Positions 12,594 to 26,199 are shown, counted from the first letter of the stretch. The stretch is 64,000 nucleotides of DNA from Ulva prolifera (GCA_023078555.1 CM041201.1:501213-565212); one strand, 5' to 3'. Notes: generated from the letters alone by a model not told the origin. Translations and numbers: made by a program.

Positions 12594-15500
12594 TCAATCA
12601 TACATCAGATCCTTCAGAGTGTCTTCGTCATCATCAGCAATTCCAGAGCTGTCTCTCTTACCTTTGACTATGACCTCAGGGTCAGCGTCACACTGTTGTG
12701 TATTGTGAATGGTAATCTCTGCTCCAACATACGCCTTCACTGATCCCTTGACCTTGGCCGAGAGACAGGTTCCATGCGCAGCAGCCTCAGCAGCAGCCTG
12801 GAGAACAGTAGCCACTGTGTCAGGCGACTTTGCTACCCTCTTCATCAACCAGGTACAGGCCACGACCATGCCAGTGTCTGCTGCAGCAACATGTGCGGCA
12901 CTGCCACGTACTGGACTACGTTAGCTGGTAGCCGCAAGCCTGTGCTGAGTGTCTGGCCAGTGCAAGGAAGCATAGCCGAGGGCACTTCAAAGCGGCCGGA
13001 CGCAGCAGAGCCAGAAGCAGTCCTTGACAATCCTGCCTGATGCGCCATGTATGCTTACGACAGCGGCGATGTGTTTGTGAGTTTCTTTTTTTTTGGTTCC
13101 CACACTTTCCATGGTCACACAAGCAGTCTCACACCACAGAGCCAATACAACATGTGTATCTGTGCATGGCCGAGATCCGAATGCCAGCATCATGTCATGA
13201 TCATGAGAAGAGTCAGCTTTCGACAGGTTCGACAACCGGAGCAGGAGGCACACCCGGGAAAAGAGCTTCGCGTAGAGCTTGGACGTGCACCTCTCCCAGA
13301 CCACCTGCGTCTCGATTTCCCTCCCTGCTCATGCAAACTAGTTCTTGAGCATTGATTCGCACTGATCAAGGGCAGGGATCAGCCCAACTGCTGCCTACAT
13401 GGCAAGGCCGACTCCCATATCCAAGGCACAAAGGCTCATAAACGAAGGATACGCTTGAGCCCTGATCACATGCTCGGGAACACCCCAAATCTGGCCGCCA
13501 CAAACCACATAGACAAGCTCACGATCACTGCATATCCGCTCAAGTCTTCAGTCATTCATGGACACCACTGGCATTCCAGAGGAGGGGGACTCAGGCAGGA
13601 CTTGAGCCCACGTGGTTTTGGCCAGCATGAATGATCTCCCAGGAATCCCAGGCCGACCAAACCCGGCCGCTGGCATGATCACGGGAATGACTTGTAGCTG
13701 CAGGTGCTAAGCTGAAGCTGAGGGCATACCCTCAACGCAAACCGTCGCTTCAGCGGTGACTGCGGCGTCCGCCACAAGCTCAAGGAACATGCTTGCGCTG
13801 CCAAATGCCGAGGCGGCGTCAGAGTTCATGCAGGGGCAAGCCTTGAGGGCGACCGCCACGGCCTCTGCGTGCGCCTCCGCGGTTGCCGCAGCGATCGCAG
13901 TTGCAGACGCTGCACAACAGAGCCAGCCGGACCAGGTCAGTGCAACTGCAGGCCTATCATTGCTGGAGTACACCATGTGGTCCCATAGAGAGTGGATCTA
14001 CTCAGAGCAACGCACCAGAGTAGCTGACGCAGGTGTTTGGGGTTTTTCGAGTTTTCGACTTGCACGTCAGACGTGCCTTCACTGCCGCCTGCATACCACA
14101 GCGGAGTTCGCAAAGCCGAGGGTCTACCTGGCAGAATGCCACATCTCCTTGCGCAGGGCACCGCTGTTCAACACGCTCTCAGTCGACGCTGCTGTCTACA
14201 GCCAAAAGCAGGAGCTGTCCTCTTGCTTGCACCTTCATGTGTTTCGAACAGGCTTGCAGACGAAGCAGCACAGGACAGCCTGACAGAATCAAGGACAAAG
14301 ATCGGGGTGGGGGGGGGGGGGGGTACTTGTGCATGCCAAATCTGCTGCACATCGCCCACATTCCAGCTGCAATATGTTCTCCTTCAGTGAAGGACGTGCT
14401 AACTTATGGAAGGGTCTCCCGTGGGGGCGCATCATGCCACAGACGGGGACGAGCACGCTGTACAAAAAGCAAAAAACAATCGCGTCGGGCACGCCAATGC
14501 ACTGGCATGGCCTCCCGAGGTCAGGTTTCTCACGGCAGTGCAGTGCTCACGCACGGCCCTGAGCAAAGGACGCATATGATATCAGCCAGCAACAGCAGCC
14601 CATGAGCGCGCACTTCAGCAAATGCATGAGCTTCAGCCTCCTCGAACCATTCCTCCAGCACGACCAAGTCCAAGAAAGGTCCAGGGTCGCAGAGGTATGC
14701 AAACGCTGAAGCGACTGCAGGCAAGCGCGGCCTCAGGGCTTTTGGTAAACACGCATGCAGGGTGGCGTCATTGACCCTTATGAGCAGTGCTGACAATGCA
14801 ATCCCACGGTGCAAATCGCCAGGTGCACCGCCAGTCATTGACCAGCGTGGCTGCCGAGGTGGTGCCGCGATGCAGCCAGAGCTTTCAGCAACAGCCCGCT
14901 CCTCCAATGTGCGTGCCATGCATCTGTCCGCTCCAAAAGAGCTCCAAGGCCCGTGAGCTGTGCAGTCCTCCACATTTCCATGAGCTGGGACATACCAGCT
15001 TGGGAATGTATTTCCGCACTGCGAGTCTCGGTGGCGATCCGATCTTGCTCAGAGCTAGCCACACATATCACGTCACCCTCATCATACACAACCTTGCCTT
15101 TCCATGGTATGCGGTGCGGACGGAGACGGCGGGCAGGGTTCCACTTGAAGCCATTCTGCCCTTTGCCTCTCCAATGGAACCCCTGATCCTTGTTGCCGTT
15201 GTGCGCTTTGCTTGCTGCTGGGCGGCGGGCGGAGCGCGGCTGACTCGTCTGCACTCGGTCGCGAGTCTGGGCTCTTTGTTTCTGCGGGGAAGCACGCGTC
15301 TGGGCCGCCTTGGTCTGTGACTCTTCACGCCGTGCAGACGGCGTACGACGTGGTGGGGGAGCACTGCGTGTACGCTTGCGCGGAGGGGCCTGTGGGATGC
15401 GGGACGCTTCCTTCGGCCGCTGAGTACGGCCCGCCTGACGGTGTTGAGATGCAGGGCGTCGTGTGGGGCCGTGGGTCGGGCCGCTTTTCACATTCTTCGG

Positions 15501-15926
15501 CCGACGGGCTGGTAGACTCTTTGTGGAGGGCTTAGTGTTCTTCTTCTGAACCCGCCGAGGTCCAAGCCTTGAGACTGAGTGTGTGCGTGTCCATTGATCG
15601 ATCTTCCCATCCTTGGAGAAGCTCTCTGTCGACAAATTTGCCGTTTGGCGCCTTTTGTGCTTGGGTGTAGCTTTGCGGCGGTATCTTCTGACACGTTCCT
15701 TTATGTGCTGGGTTCGTTCATGCGACGGGGCTGCCAGAATGTTGCGGCCTTCCGATTGAAGCTTTCCGAGACTGCTCAGATCACTGGTGTCTCCAGTGTT
15801 GCCCTGAGCATTCGTGGAAAGGAGGGGATTGAAGGCCAGCAGTACAGCAGCAACAACGCGCTGGATGGACAAGCACCTGCATGTATCATCTAGATTGGGG
15901 CAGGCTCTGGTGAACTTGAAACCCAC
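12594..15926 (-). CDS. Gene C of an unrecognised secreted, basic, cysteine-containing family
   Basis: Six minus-strand exons: 14996-15926, 14614-14714, 14016-14088, 13730-13909, 13254-13324 and 12594-12797, joining in frame to 519 residues. Exons 2-5 have exactly the lengths of those in genes A and B (101, 73, 180, 71) and the same phases. Exon 1 has a hydrophobic signal-like helix (RVVAAVLLAFNPLLSTNA), a GRNILA site matching SRQLLA in the paralogs, a roughly 200-residue region rich in Arg, Pro, Ser and Gln, then FHWRGKGQNGFKW and VVYDEGDVICVAS. Core segments follow: FAYLCDPGPF...EEWFEEAEA, LTCKSK...TCVSYSG, an Ala-rich stretch with ACPCM, ATVCVEG, WERCTSKLYAKLF, then HGTC and NTQQCD. The last exon lacks the VCNGC of A and B and ends in an acidic tail (IADDDEDTLKDLMYD). 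Signal peptide and secretion are inferred. The start could lie further upstream, as the N-terminus before the helix is unusually long. No function is assigned. Confidence 0.85.
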
Positions 15927-16935
15927 GTGACTGGTGTATCAAATGGATGTCCTGGTGACGATCACTGCTGCTCTTCTGAAGCCATCAGGTTGCATGTCAA
16001 CATGAATGATGAGGCCCACAGCAGGTATAGCCAGCGTGCTAGGTCCTTATCGTGGACATCAACAAGGCACGAGTCCAGCCCCGTCTATAGTCAAGTACCA
16101 CGGACAAAAGTATGGTGACTGTGCACCAGGTGGTGGACAGGCAACAGGAATCACATCGTCCACAGCACAATCCTACCATTCAAGTTGTAAATTTTGATCG
16201 ATCTTGGACGATTTCCATAGTCACTTGCTACACGAGCAAGACGGCTTGACACCAAATTCGGAAGCAAAACAGACTCGGCGTTCACGCCAGTACTTTCCAC
16301 ATTCCCACGCAGCTCACCGAAGATCTCTACCGCATAAGTTTCTTGATTGCGGAGGAGGTGGTAGATCCCTTTTCGTCGCGTACGGCCCTTTTGGCGGTGC
16401 ACTGATGCAAGATGCTGTCACATGCCGCAGCCACTACAAGCTCGGCCTATTCTTTAGATAGAGCAATCTACGCACCTGAGCTTCATGTCACTTGCTATGC
16501 CTTCTCTGCTGCAACAAGTGAGCTCTGAAGAGCGCGTGCCTGGCCGTGCTCGGGAGCGGTTAGAATGCCTCAAAGGGACATGACGAAAACAGGGGCGGAT
16601 CAGGCCTGCGAAGAATTATCGCTGGCAACACTGGTAGTGGCTCATCGTGCTCGCATCCCTTAATGTTGCCTTTTTTGTAGGGCCTGGCAGCTGCACGATG
16701 CACTTGTGACCTCTTGCCGCGATATTTCGAGCTAGCCCCAGCTTGGCCAAGCGGCGCATGCATGTGTCAGAAGGACAGCGTCTTTCTTTGCCGCTGATAC
16801 TCTAGCACTGAATTGGAAAGGACTGGCCATCACGGCATGCCGCCGTGCTGAAACATGAGTGTGCAGGCTGCACTGGATAGTGAGCATCCAGATACAGTCC
16901 TGGATGATGCATGTGTAAAGCAGACACTCCTTTGG
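15927..16935. other. Upstream region of gene C, no supported gene
   Basis: About 1 kb upstream of gene C. A minus-strand frame at 16151-16402 (83 codons, ending in NLNGRIVLWTM) is fairly protein-like but has no recognised domain; it could be a missed 5' exon of gene C or mobile-element debris. The promoter block shared by genes A and B was not found here. Confidence 0.45.
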
Positions 16936-17466
16936 ATACATGTATACAAAGGACAGAGGCCGGGCAGCAAGCCGTTGCCAGGAATACACACGCAAATCCA
17001 CTCACGCAGTCATGGCACTAGGCCGGGTACGAGCACGTACCACAGCTCGGCCGGTGATGCCAGCCAAAGATTGAAGCCTCGCACGGAGCACATGAGCATT
17101 CCCCTTGCACAACGCCACACTCAACCGGCGCAGAGCATTCGTCACAAACAAAGCACGGTTCACCTTTCCACACTGAGACGCAACCTCCGCCAGCCGATTC
17201 AAGTGATTCATGACAGGCCGTCCCAAGCGACCATGCGTCTCATGCGATAACGGAACAAAACTGTACGCATCAGGGTCGTACAAACGATAAGCAGTGCGTT
17301 TCTGCACGGCCCGCGTCTCCGCAGCACCCCCGTCCTCGCGGGCCGCACGGCCGCAATAGGAATCAGCACAGGGGTTCACAACCGACACATCTCCCATGCA
17401 CAAAGCGTCACCCGGCGGCATGGATACATGTATGTATCCATGTGCGTACTCTGGATGATGTGTCAC
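16936..17466 (-). mobile_element. 5'-truncated non-LTR retrotransposon (LINE) tail
   Basis: The minus strand carries an open frame from 17466 to a stop at 17002 that reads like the C-terminal end of a plant or algal LINE polyprotein: DAYSFVPLSHETHGRLGRP, then SRAL-type NRALFVTNALRRLSVALCKG, then RLQSLAGITGR. This is the region after the reverse transcriptase domain; nothing upstream resembles RT, so the copy is 5'-truncated, as is usual for LINEs. About 65 bases beyond the stop (16936-17001) are also conserved in a second fragment at 46082-46210, and so belong to the element's 3' UTR. The clade cannot be told from this part. The surviving frame is open, suggesting a fairly young insertion. 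Confidence 0.75.
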
Positions 17467-18513
17467 GCATGTGACCAGGCTGTCATGGGGCTTGAGCGTA
17501 TTGTCTCAGGGCCTTACCTGGCATTACCAATCAATGATCAGGGAGCCATCAGCGCCAACGACCTACATGACCTCCTCCATCATATAATCGGAGCGCTCCC
17601 CAATATCGTGCAATGAGTGAGCAAGTACCGGAGCTGGGCTCTGGCTAATGCATATTGGATGCGTGCTGATGAAGTTCATATCATCGATAGGTACATTTGT
17701 TCAGGAGACGACAGTCAATCGTCCTGGAGTGAGATGTGCAATCATCCATTGCCCACTTCCATGCTCAACAACACGAATTCTGCCCGATGCAGACGTGTAA
17801 TGATACATAGGATGGTATCCCATTAGCTCGGTCTGCGTACATCTCTCTCTCTCTCTCTCTCAGTGTGCAAGTCGAGATTCGATCCCAAAAGCTCTCGGCA
17901 CATGCGCTTTCCACGATATGGCATAAGCCGGACCAAACAGCTGTGTAACGGGCTGCATCAGAATGCAAGAGTGCGGTAATTGTGTACATAGTATGGGCCT
18001 GGCTGTCATGCTACTGCCAGTCACCTGCAATACAAGCACAAGGCCGGAGAGGTAGGCAGCACCGCAGACTCCGCCAGTCGTGTGACACTGCCAGTCATGT
18101 GGTCCAGGCGGCATGCAGGTACCAGAGGGTGTGATGGGTTCCTCGTGTCTCAGCGACAAGCAGGAATCCGTGTGCATCGGTGTGCCGCTGCTGGCAGCGG
18201 GAATGAGTTTGTGCGCACGGTCGCCCCCTTTGGGGCACTGCTGTCAGGCTGCTGCACCAGATCAGCTGGGGTGACTTCAACTCCTCTGCGTTTGGAAGCA
18301 GTGCTGATGTGACCAAGCTGTGAGGTGTCTCTGTGCGATGCTGGCCCGCCCGTCCAACTCTGCTCTTGTAGAACTGATTGTACGCTGCCAGCAGCAGCAT
18401 AACAGAGCACTCAACCTCGACACAATCATTACAGTACATCAGCATGACAGCCATCAAACACAACTGCCCGAGCTGCCACACAACACCCTCAATACGATCA
18501 CTCTCGACTCGCT
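17467..18513. other. Spacer and NBAS 3' flank
   Basis: About 1 kb between the LINE tail and the stop of the NBAS-like gene, presumably including its 3' UTR. A pure CT microsatellite lies at 17842-17861. No convincing coding exon is visible. Confidence 0.5.
17842..17861. repeat. (TC)10 microsatellite
   Basis: Ten uninterrupted TC units in the spacer downstream of the NBAS-like gene. Confidence 0.9.
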
Positions 18514-21500
18514 CTAAAACTTCTCCTGCTTCTGTTTATCTACCACCGCCTGTGCCTGCGCAAACCAGTCCCCGAGGCCGCTGTGCTCTGTGCCACATTT
18601 CACCAACACCCCCGGAACGTACGGCCTCCCGACATGTCCCAGCACCGCCCCGCACAGGCGCAGCCGCGCCTCACTCGCGGCCAAGAACCTCCCCAGGTTC
18701 GCCAGCAGGCCCTCCGCAGTCCGCAGCGCGGGATGCATGCCGATGTACTTCGCCGCGGCCTCGCCGGCGATGACCTCGCCTGCGTAGCCCCCCTCCGCCG
18801 TCAGCCGCGCCGCCAACCCCGGCAGCCCCAGCGCCTCGGACCCCGCGTCTTCACCCAGCACCGGCAACACGGTGACGGCGTCAAACACCAGCGCGCCTAC
18901 GTCCTCCCGCCGCCACAGCCGGGCAGCCTCTCGCCCACCGCACTCCGCCAGCCCCCACAGCAACAGCCCCACCACTGCCGCATCTCGGAGCTCTCCGGAG
19001 TCCCGCAGCGTGTCTGCAGGCAGGCGCATGAGCGTTTCAATCGCCCAGTCCCGCAGCGCGGTGTGCCCCGACGCCGCAGAGACTGCCGCGGCACACCACG
19101 GCCCCCCGGCAGCGGGAAGCGCCTGCTTGATTGCTTCCACGTCCATCGCAGCATCACCGCATAGCCGCAGCACGTTTGCTGCATCCGCGCACCGTCCCCG
19201 CCGGCACAGCGCCGACACCACGGCGGTCGCAGCGGCGGCCATGCCACCGCTGCCCGCAAACACGCCCCCGAACTCGAGCACATCCCGCAACACCTCAAAA
19301 ACGGCGAGCACCTGATCATCAGTTTGTGCGCTGTCCAGCAACGCAAGCAGGGTGGCCTCCGCGGACGCCGCGGTCGTAACATCCCGCCCCTCCAGTGGCT
19401 CCGTGCCAGGCCAGGCGACCCCGAGCGCCGCACGGGCACGCGCGCTCAGCACGCCCGCCGACTCGGCGTCCCCGCCGCCGCCCCACCGCGCCGTCAGCGC
19501 CTCCTGGAGCGCCATCACCTCCCGCATCACCGGCGACGACAACGCCGCCGCCGGCAGCTGCCGCAGCATGTCCACCAGCGCAGACGTCACCACGTGCCGC
19601 GCACGTGGACAGCACGGCACGCCCGCAGCGTCGTCGCCGTCCAGCGCCGTGACGACGACGTGTAGGCTCTGTATCCCCGCCCCGGCGTCTGCCGTAACCC
19701 CCTCTGAGCCCCCCACGCATGCTTTGGACAGCTCCGCAGCCACCTCAGCCACCCGCTGCTCAACAGCCGCAACTATCGCATCCCCGGTCGCCTCCTCCCA
19801 CGCCCCCTCCTCGACCTCCAGAGCTGCCAGGACACCCGGGAACTGTGCTGCGATCGCGGCGACGCCGATCCCACGCAGCAGCGCCTGCGCGGCCGCAGCC
19901 TCTGCCGCGGCCTCTGGGCCGCCTGCATGCTCTGCTGCGATCACGACCTCCGCAGCTTCCAGAGCGGTTGCGCCGTCCACATCGAGTTCCCCCAGTAGCC
20001 ACCCTCCCGCCGCATGTGCGCCGAGCAGGGGCTGCACCGCATGCCATGTCCGCAGCAGCGCACGCGCCGCGCCGACGGCCGCCGGCAGATCCTGCGCCGC
20101 CGCGCCCGCGAGCTCCTCGTGCGCGTGAATGATCGCATGCATGGCCGACGGATGCAGCTCCAGCGCACTCAGCTGCTCGGCCGCGGCCCCGGCCAGCGGG
20201 CACGGCCCCCCGGCTGAGAAGTACTCCGCGATCGCACACGCATGGTCAAACTCCAGGCCTGCGAACCGCTGGCACACCCGCTGCAGGATCTCGTCCGCGC
20301 CCAGCTCCACTCCAGCGGTGCCAGAGAGCATCTGGACCAGCTCGTCGAGCTCTGTGCCACGCACGGCGGTCTCGCGGGCACTGACCAGCGAGTCGAGGAG
20401 GGCGGTGGCGGCCTCGACCGAGCCCGGTGCGGCGCCGCCCGCGGCTGCCTGGTGGGAGGTGGCAGCGCTGCGTGCCGCCGACACGAGCGGCCCCTGCGAC
20501 AGCTGCAGAGTCGCAGGCTGCAGCTCGCCGTTTGCGCAGCGCAGCACGTAGAGCGCGGCGGCTGCCGCGGCGGCCTCGAGCGCGCGCTCCGGCCGCTCGA
20601 GCGAGGCGCACTCGTCCACAAACGCATAGAGCGGTCCTGCACAGGCCGGGTGGTTGGGGGGAAGCACGCCCGGTCTGCAGTGACCTTCACAGTAGGTCAC
20701 CTCGGCGGTAGTGCAGATTCAAGACAAGGCGACACATGCATCAAAGTAGAGCTCGCTATGCGGAATTCAAAGGGCGAAGAATTCACCAGGAGGCGCACCT
20801 GGACCCTGCTGCATCAGCAGCTCAAATAGACACGCCACGGCGGCCTGCGAGGCGGCGCGCGGCGGCCGAGCGCCGCCCCCGGCCACCGCCGCCGGCTCCA
20901 GGCACGCCAGGGCACGCTGGACGAGCGCTTCAACTGCCGCCGCCGCATCCCCAGACCGTGCAGCAGCCTCTAACCCCTCCAGGCCGCCCTTCAGTGCACT
21001 TGCAGCCACCACCACGCCACCCGGCATCTCCCCCGCAACTTCCTCATCGTCGCCGCCTGCCTCTGCCGCCGCCGCCGCTGCATCGTTCGCGGCAGTCGCA
21101 GCCGCAAGGCACTGAGACATCGATGCCGCGTCACAGTGCTCCAGCGCAAACGCAGCGAGCTCCCGATTCTCCGCCGGAACTTCCTCCCCCGTGCCCGGCA
21201 GCTCCGCCACGTGCAGCGCCACCGGCCACACATCAGCACACCCCTCCCGCACGAGCCCAAGCGTGATCTCCGCCGCGGCGTCCCGGCCGCCGGCCGCGCC
21301 GGCCAGCATCCACGCCACCTGTAGCCACGCCGCCTGCTGGTCCGCCTTGGTCGTGCCCTCTGCCGGCTCCCCGCTTCCATACAGCAGCTGAATCAGCTCG
21401 CAAAGCGCCGGGTGGCAGGCGACCGGCGCGGCTGTCGCATACGTGATGGCCTCTGTCACAAGCTGCTGCATCATGGCGGAGAGGGCCGCAAGGGCCGCCT

Positions 21501-24500
21501 CCGTGTGGCCGCGGCTCGGCGACGTGGGGGGTGACCCGGCCCCGCCGGGCGCCGCCGGCGCCGTGTTGCCGAGGGAGCTGATCTCGGGGAGCGTGAATAC
21601 GTGGGGCGCCCACGCGGCGGCGTCGACCGGCACCGCGAGCTCACAGGCCGCGATGCGGAGGGCCTGCACGAGGTCGAGCGAGCGCTGCAGCTCGGCGTCG
21701 CGGTCCGCGCGGAGCGAGAGGCAGCGCAGGCACGCCGCGAGCGCCGGGTCCGCGGCCGAGAGCTCCGCCGCGGACGTGAACATCTCGCGTGCGGCGCTCG
21801 ACAGCGTGCGTGCGACGCCCTGCGGTGACAGCTGGACATGTGCGTTGCCGTCGAGGTGCCTACAGGGGGCACGGGCGTGATCAATCATTCAAATGACTCA
21901 CCACATGGAGTCATCGCTCCATCACAGCGCGGGCGGCTGGGCAAGACCGCACAGCGGCCGGAGCTGCGCACACGGCACATAGAGGATTGCGCACGGATAG
22001 TGGAACAGGAGAGACAGGGTGTCCACAGGGGGCATTTTGTATCGGCAGGACAGAAACGTGCGATGCAGCGCTACAGCAGGGACGCAAACACAGACAGATC
22101 TTCCCCAGAGTCAACAGAAAGACGAGAGAGGAACTGTTCCATAGACACAGATAGACATGAGCTGGGAGTGCGGGGGGGGCAGATGATGTGTGAGGTGAGG
22201 GCGAGATTCTTTTCGTTTGGAAAGCGCAGATGGTTTGCGAGCAGGCGCACCTTTCCGCAACATCCCACTGCTGCGCAAGCAGTGTCGCCCGCAGGAACTC
22301 CCGCAGCAGGTACGCGAGCGACAGGCCCTGGCCCTCAAACACGTACATGTGCAGGTCGCGCAGGTCGTTCCAGAGGCGCGAGAACGCGTGCCCGGGGTCC
22401 GACCCGAGCGCCGCGGCCGCCGTCGCGTTCATCAGCAGCCCCCGCAGCAGCCCGGACACGGAGCTGCGGTCCGACGCCGTCAGCACGCACGCCATGAGGT
22501 GCATGCCGTGGCGCGAGAACACCCGCGCCGCGCGCACGAGGTCCCCGGCCTCCTCCAGCCGCACGCGGAAGTACTCCCGCTGCTCGCCGTCGATCGGGAG
22601 CTTCGCGGTGCGAACCTCCGCGAGGACCGCGTCGAGGAGGAGGAGCAGGCTCGCCCACTGGCCGCCCGCGGCGGGTGTCTTGTCGGGGATGAACGACTTG
22701 GCGAGGCGCAGCACGGCGGCGGAGAGGCTCGCGAGGCTGCCAAAGAGGGCGCAGTCGGCGTGGAGGTCGCAGCGGGCAGCCGCGACGGTCCATTTCGGCT
22801 CGGATGGGAACTCCAGCTGGAGCACGTTTGCGAGGGTCTGGTCGCGCGCGGGCAGCGCGCTCAGCGCCGGCGCCGCCACCTGCACCCGACCTTCGCTCAG
22901 ATGTATCATGACTCGGATGGCAGCATGCGATTGCCACGCCACGCATGCATGCAGGCGTACGCTTGGGTGGAGATTGTCATGTCTGTGGCACACATGCATG
23001 TTGTGGTTCCCGGCTCAACAGGTATGTAAAGGACGGGGCACGGTTGCTCTCATGCAAGGGCGCCCCAGGCGGATGCCGAAGCAGCAGCAGAGCTCTGGCT
23101 GTGGAGGAGGCACGCACCCGCGAGATGAGCTCGGCGCCGCGGGGGAAGTCGGACGGAGTGTCCGGAAAGCACGCGCGCAGCACGTAGCGCGCCTGCGCCA
23201 GCTCCGTCATCCCGAGGAAGTCCCGCAGGCTGAGCGTGGCGACGCTCTCCGCCGCCGCGGCATCCAGCACGTGCACGTTGCGGAACAGCGTGTGCATGAT
23301 GTGCACGCCCACCAGCTCCCTCGCCGGCGCCCCTGCCACGTGCGCAAACCACGCCTTGGCCAGCGCCGCCGCCCGCGCGAGCAACCCTGTGCGGTCGTCG
23401 ATGGCCATCATGCGTTCCGCCACCCACGCGTCTGCGGTCTCCGGATCGACCACCGCGCCGCCGTCGCCCCCGTCCAGCTCCACCTCAGCCTCTCGGAAGC
23501 GCTCCGTCACCTCGTGCTGCCCGTGCAGCGCCCCCCGCAGCGCGGCGACCGCGTCGGGGGCCTCCACGACATCGGGATCTCGCTCAGCAGCGCTCGCGGC
23601 GTCCGGGCGCGCATGCAGCAGCCGCTGCAGCAACGGCACGTAGAGCTCTGGCTCAGCCGTGTCGGGTAGCTGTGCAAGCGCCTCGAGCGCGCCGGCACCG
23701 CCGATCGCGCACGCATGGCGCGCGAGCACCGTCTCCAGCGCTGCAACGTTTTGCGCCGCCGCAAACCCTGCAGCTGCAGGTAGCGGCCCAGCCGCGACAA
23801 ACTCGCGCAGCCCCGCAATGTCCGCGTCCGCGCCGTGAATCGCCGCGTACGTCCGCGCCATATCCAGCCGATACAGCAGGCCCATACGCGCGGCCGCAGC
23901 ACGCGCAGCATCAGACCCCTGCAAGTCCCGGCCCGCAGCAAGAGCCTCGCGCAGCGCCCCCATGTCCTGCATGGCGAGCGCGTGACTCAGCAGCGCCACG
24001 GCCGCGGCGCTGGACGCGCCGGCAAGCCCGCGCGCCTCCCCCTCCAGCCACGCAGCCCCCTCTGCATCTCCGGCCACGGCCGCAGCGACCCGGTCCACGT
24101 CGGCCACATGCTGCGCGCTGCCGGCCCACACACGGCGGTGCACCTGCGCGGGCGGCAGCCCGGCAGACTGCGCGGCTGCGAGAGCGCGCTCCACGGCGGC
24201 CGGGGCGGCGCGGCTGCCCAACGGCAGCATGTGCTCGATGAGCTCCTCCGGGGAGGTCTCCTGCAGCGCGCACACGCGCCAGCCGATGACGCGGCGCGAC
24301 ACGCCGAACTTGTGCGGGATCGGGACGCCCTTGCGGTCGCCCATCTCCTCTGGCGTGCCGGTATAGTGCTGGCCCTGCACAACCGCCGAGCGTACGCATG
24401 ACGGTCCAGCGTGGCGAAGGAGAGCGCTGCATGGGGTGTGCAAGACCCAAGGTAGAGCACATACAACACCCCAGGAGCGCGCTCATGAGGACTAGCATGG

Positions 24501-26199
24501 CTGCTTACAGCAGAAGCACGCAGCATCCTGCTGGTGAGCACAAGTGAAAGAGGATTTGTTCAGATATATCTCCCTTGATTCCGCAAACAGGCATAAGAAC
24601 GGGACCCTGAGCGTAGTCACTAGCGCCGCAGAGGTGCTCCCAGGCACCATGTTGGTGCAAGGGCAGCTCCAGAGCGCACACAATCGCCTCAGAGCACAAA
24701 ATCTCGATGCAGAGAGCTCCTCCAGCCAACGCCACAACGCAGATTTGACACCGCAGTAACATACCTCTGGAACTTGTGCGCCGTCCTCCCATGCGGGCTC
24801 CAGCACCGTCAGCCGGGGGGCCGAGCCCGCCTCCGCCGCAGCCGCGGCGCCCGCCATATACCCCCACCCGACCACTGAGCCCTCCTCCAGGCCCAAGCCC
24901 GCGTCTCGCATCGGCACGTGGAAGCTCGTCATCGCGCCAAAGTCAAGCCGGAAGACCCGCCCGTCGCCCCACGCGACCACGGCGTTCGTCTCATCCTCCC
25001 ACGCAAGCGACGAAACGCCGACGCCGGAGCTTTCATCCTCCCGCTGCACCTGCAGCGGCTGAAACTTCGCGTCCGGGCCGGCCACGAGGCTCCACCCGCC
25101 CGGCTCGCACACCGCGAGGATGCGGCCATCTGGTGACACCGCTGCCCGCCAAAACTCGCGTGGCGCAGGGCTGTCGGTGCGGGCGCCTTTCACGCTCGCA
25201 AGCAGCCGTGGGGATGAACGCGACTTGAGGGACCACGCGGCCAGGGAGGGGGTGCGCGTGGCAGCGCAGTGCGTGCCGGCGGCAGCCGCCGTGGCCGCGC
25301 GGCCGTCGGCGGTGATCAGGAGTGTCTCTGACGGTGCGTGAAACGTGATGGCGCGGCCGACGCGGAAGCCGCGGCGGAAGCGGTTGTCGGCCGCGCAGCG
25401 GCCGCTGCTCAGGTCGATGGAGAACGTGTTGGCATCGGCGGTGAGGACGAGGAGGCGGCTGTCCGGGATGGGGGTGAAGGAGACTGGAAGCTGCCCGGAG
25501 AACTGGGATGGGTCGATGAGGGGACCCGGGAGATGGTGGCGGACGTTGCCAGAGTCTGCAGCAGCACAGGCTCTGTGTGTCTGTCGAGCCCGAATCACGG
25601 CAGAGAGCTGTAGACGCCAAGGCAGATGTTGCTATCTTCGCGCAAGCAGTTGGAGGAGATGGTCGGTGCACAGGGGATTTACGTGGTGGAAGACAGCTGC
25701 TGCAGCGATGAGGACACAGGCTGCGGCGACGAGTGGAACACATCAGCTGTGGAAGCTTCATCTGAGGCAGCGAGAACGGCTGCTGCAGATGTGATGGACA
25801 GTTTGTCCTGTTTAGGCGACGCTCATTGATTGCGGTGAAGGTGAGTTCTACGCTGGACGCTATCTCGAGATATGGAAGCCACCGTGTGTGCGAAACCGAA
25901 AGAGTTGTTTGGATTGACATGTGCATTACAGCCAAGGCAGGCGCGTACAGAGTGTAGCTGTGCTGCACCTGTAAGAACGAAGATCTGGCCATGCGTAGTG
26001 AGGGCGCAGAGATATTTGCCGTCCAGAGTCCAGGCAATGTCAGGCAGAAAACGCTCTGATAGTGGATCAATGAAGCATGACTCCAAGCTGAACGCTGCCC
26101 CGGGCTGATCCAAGCTCCCACGCATCATGAGGACGATGGCGGTCCCGCTAGGCTCAAGAATAGCATTCTGCTGAGTCGACCGACATGCTGCCAGCGAAC
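18514..26199 (-). CDS. NBAS/MIP2-like protein with Sec39 domain (5' end unresolved)
   Basis: Six minus-strand exons join in frame: 25969-26199, 24765-25555, 23118-24374, 22251-22879, 20799-21859 and 18514-20636, giving about 2,030 residues without the missing 5' exon(s); animal NBAS and plant MIP2 are near 2,400. These proteins act in the NRZ/Dsl1-type tether that receives Golgi-to-ER COPI vesicles. The N-terminal part has WD40-like strands (AWTLDGKYLCALTTHGQIFV, SRLLVLTADANTFSIDL, WRAAVSPDGRILAVCEPGG, VSSLAWEDETNAVVAWGDG). The long Ala-rich helical rest matches the Sec39 region in layout, for example MDDRTGLLARAAALAKAWF and ALETVLARHACAIG. The identification rests on overall architecture and local resemblance, so it is less firm than for the enzymes. 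An upstream frame near 26.4-26.65 kb (MVSEEDRAMFAR) may be part of the missing start. High Ala and Gly content reflects the high-GC exons. Confidence 0.78.

Noticed and set aside
16151-16402. Minus-strand frame upstream of gene C
   Set aside because: Protein-like but no family and no phase-matched link to gene C; noted only as a possibility.
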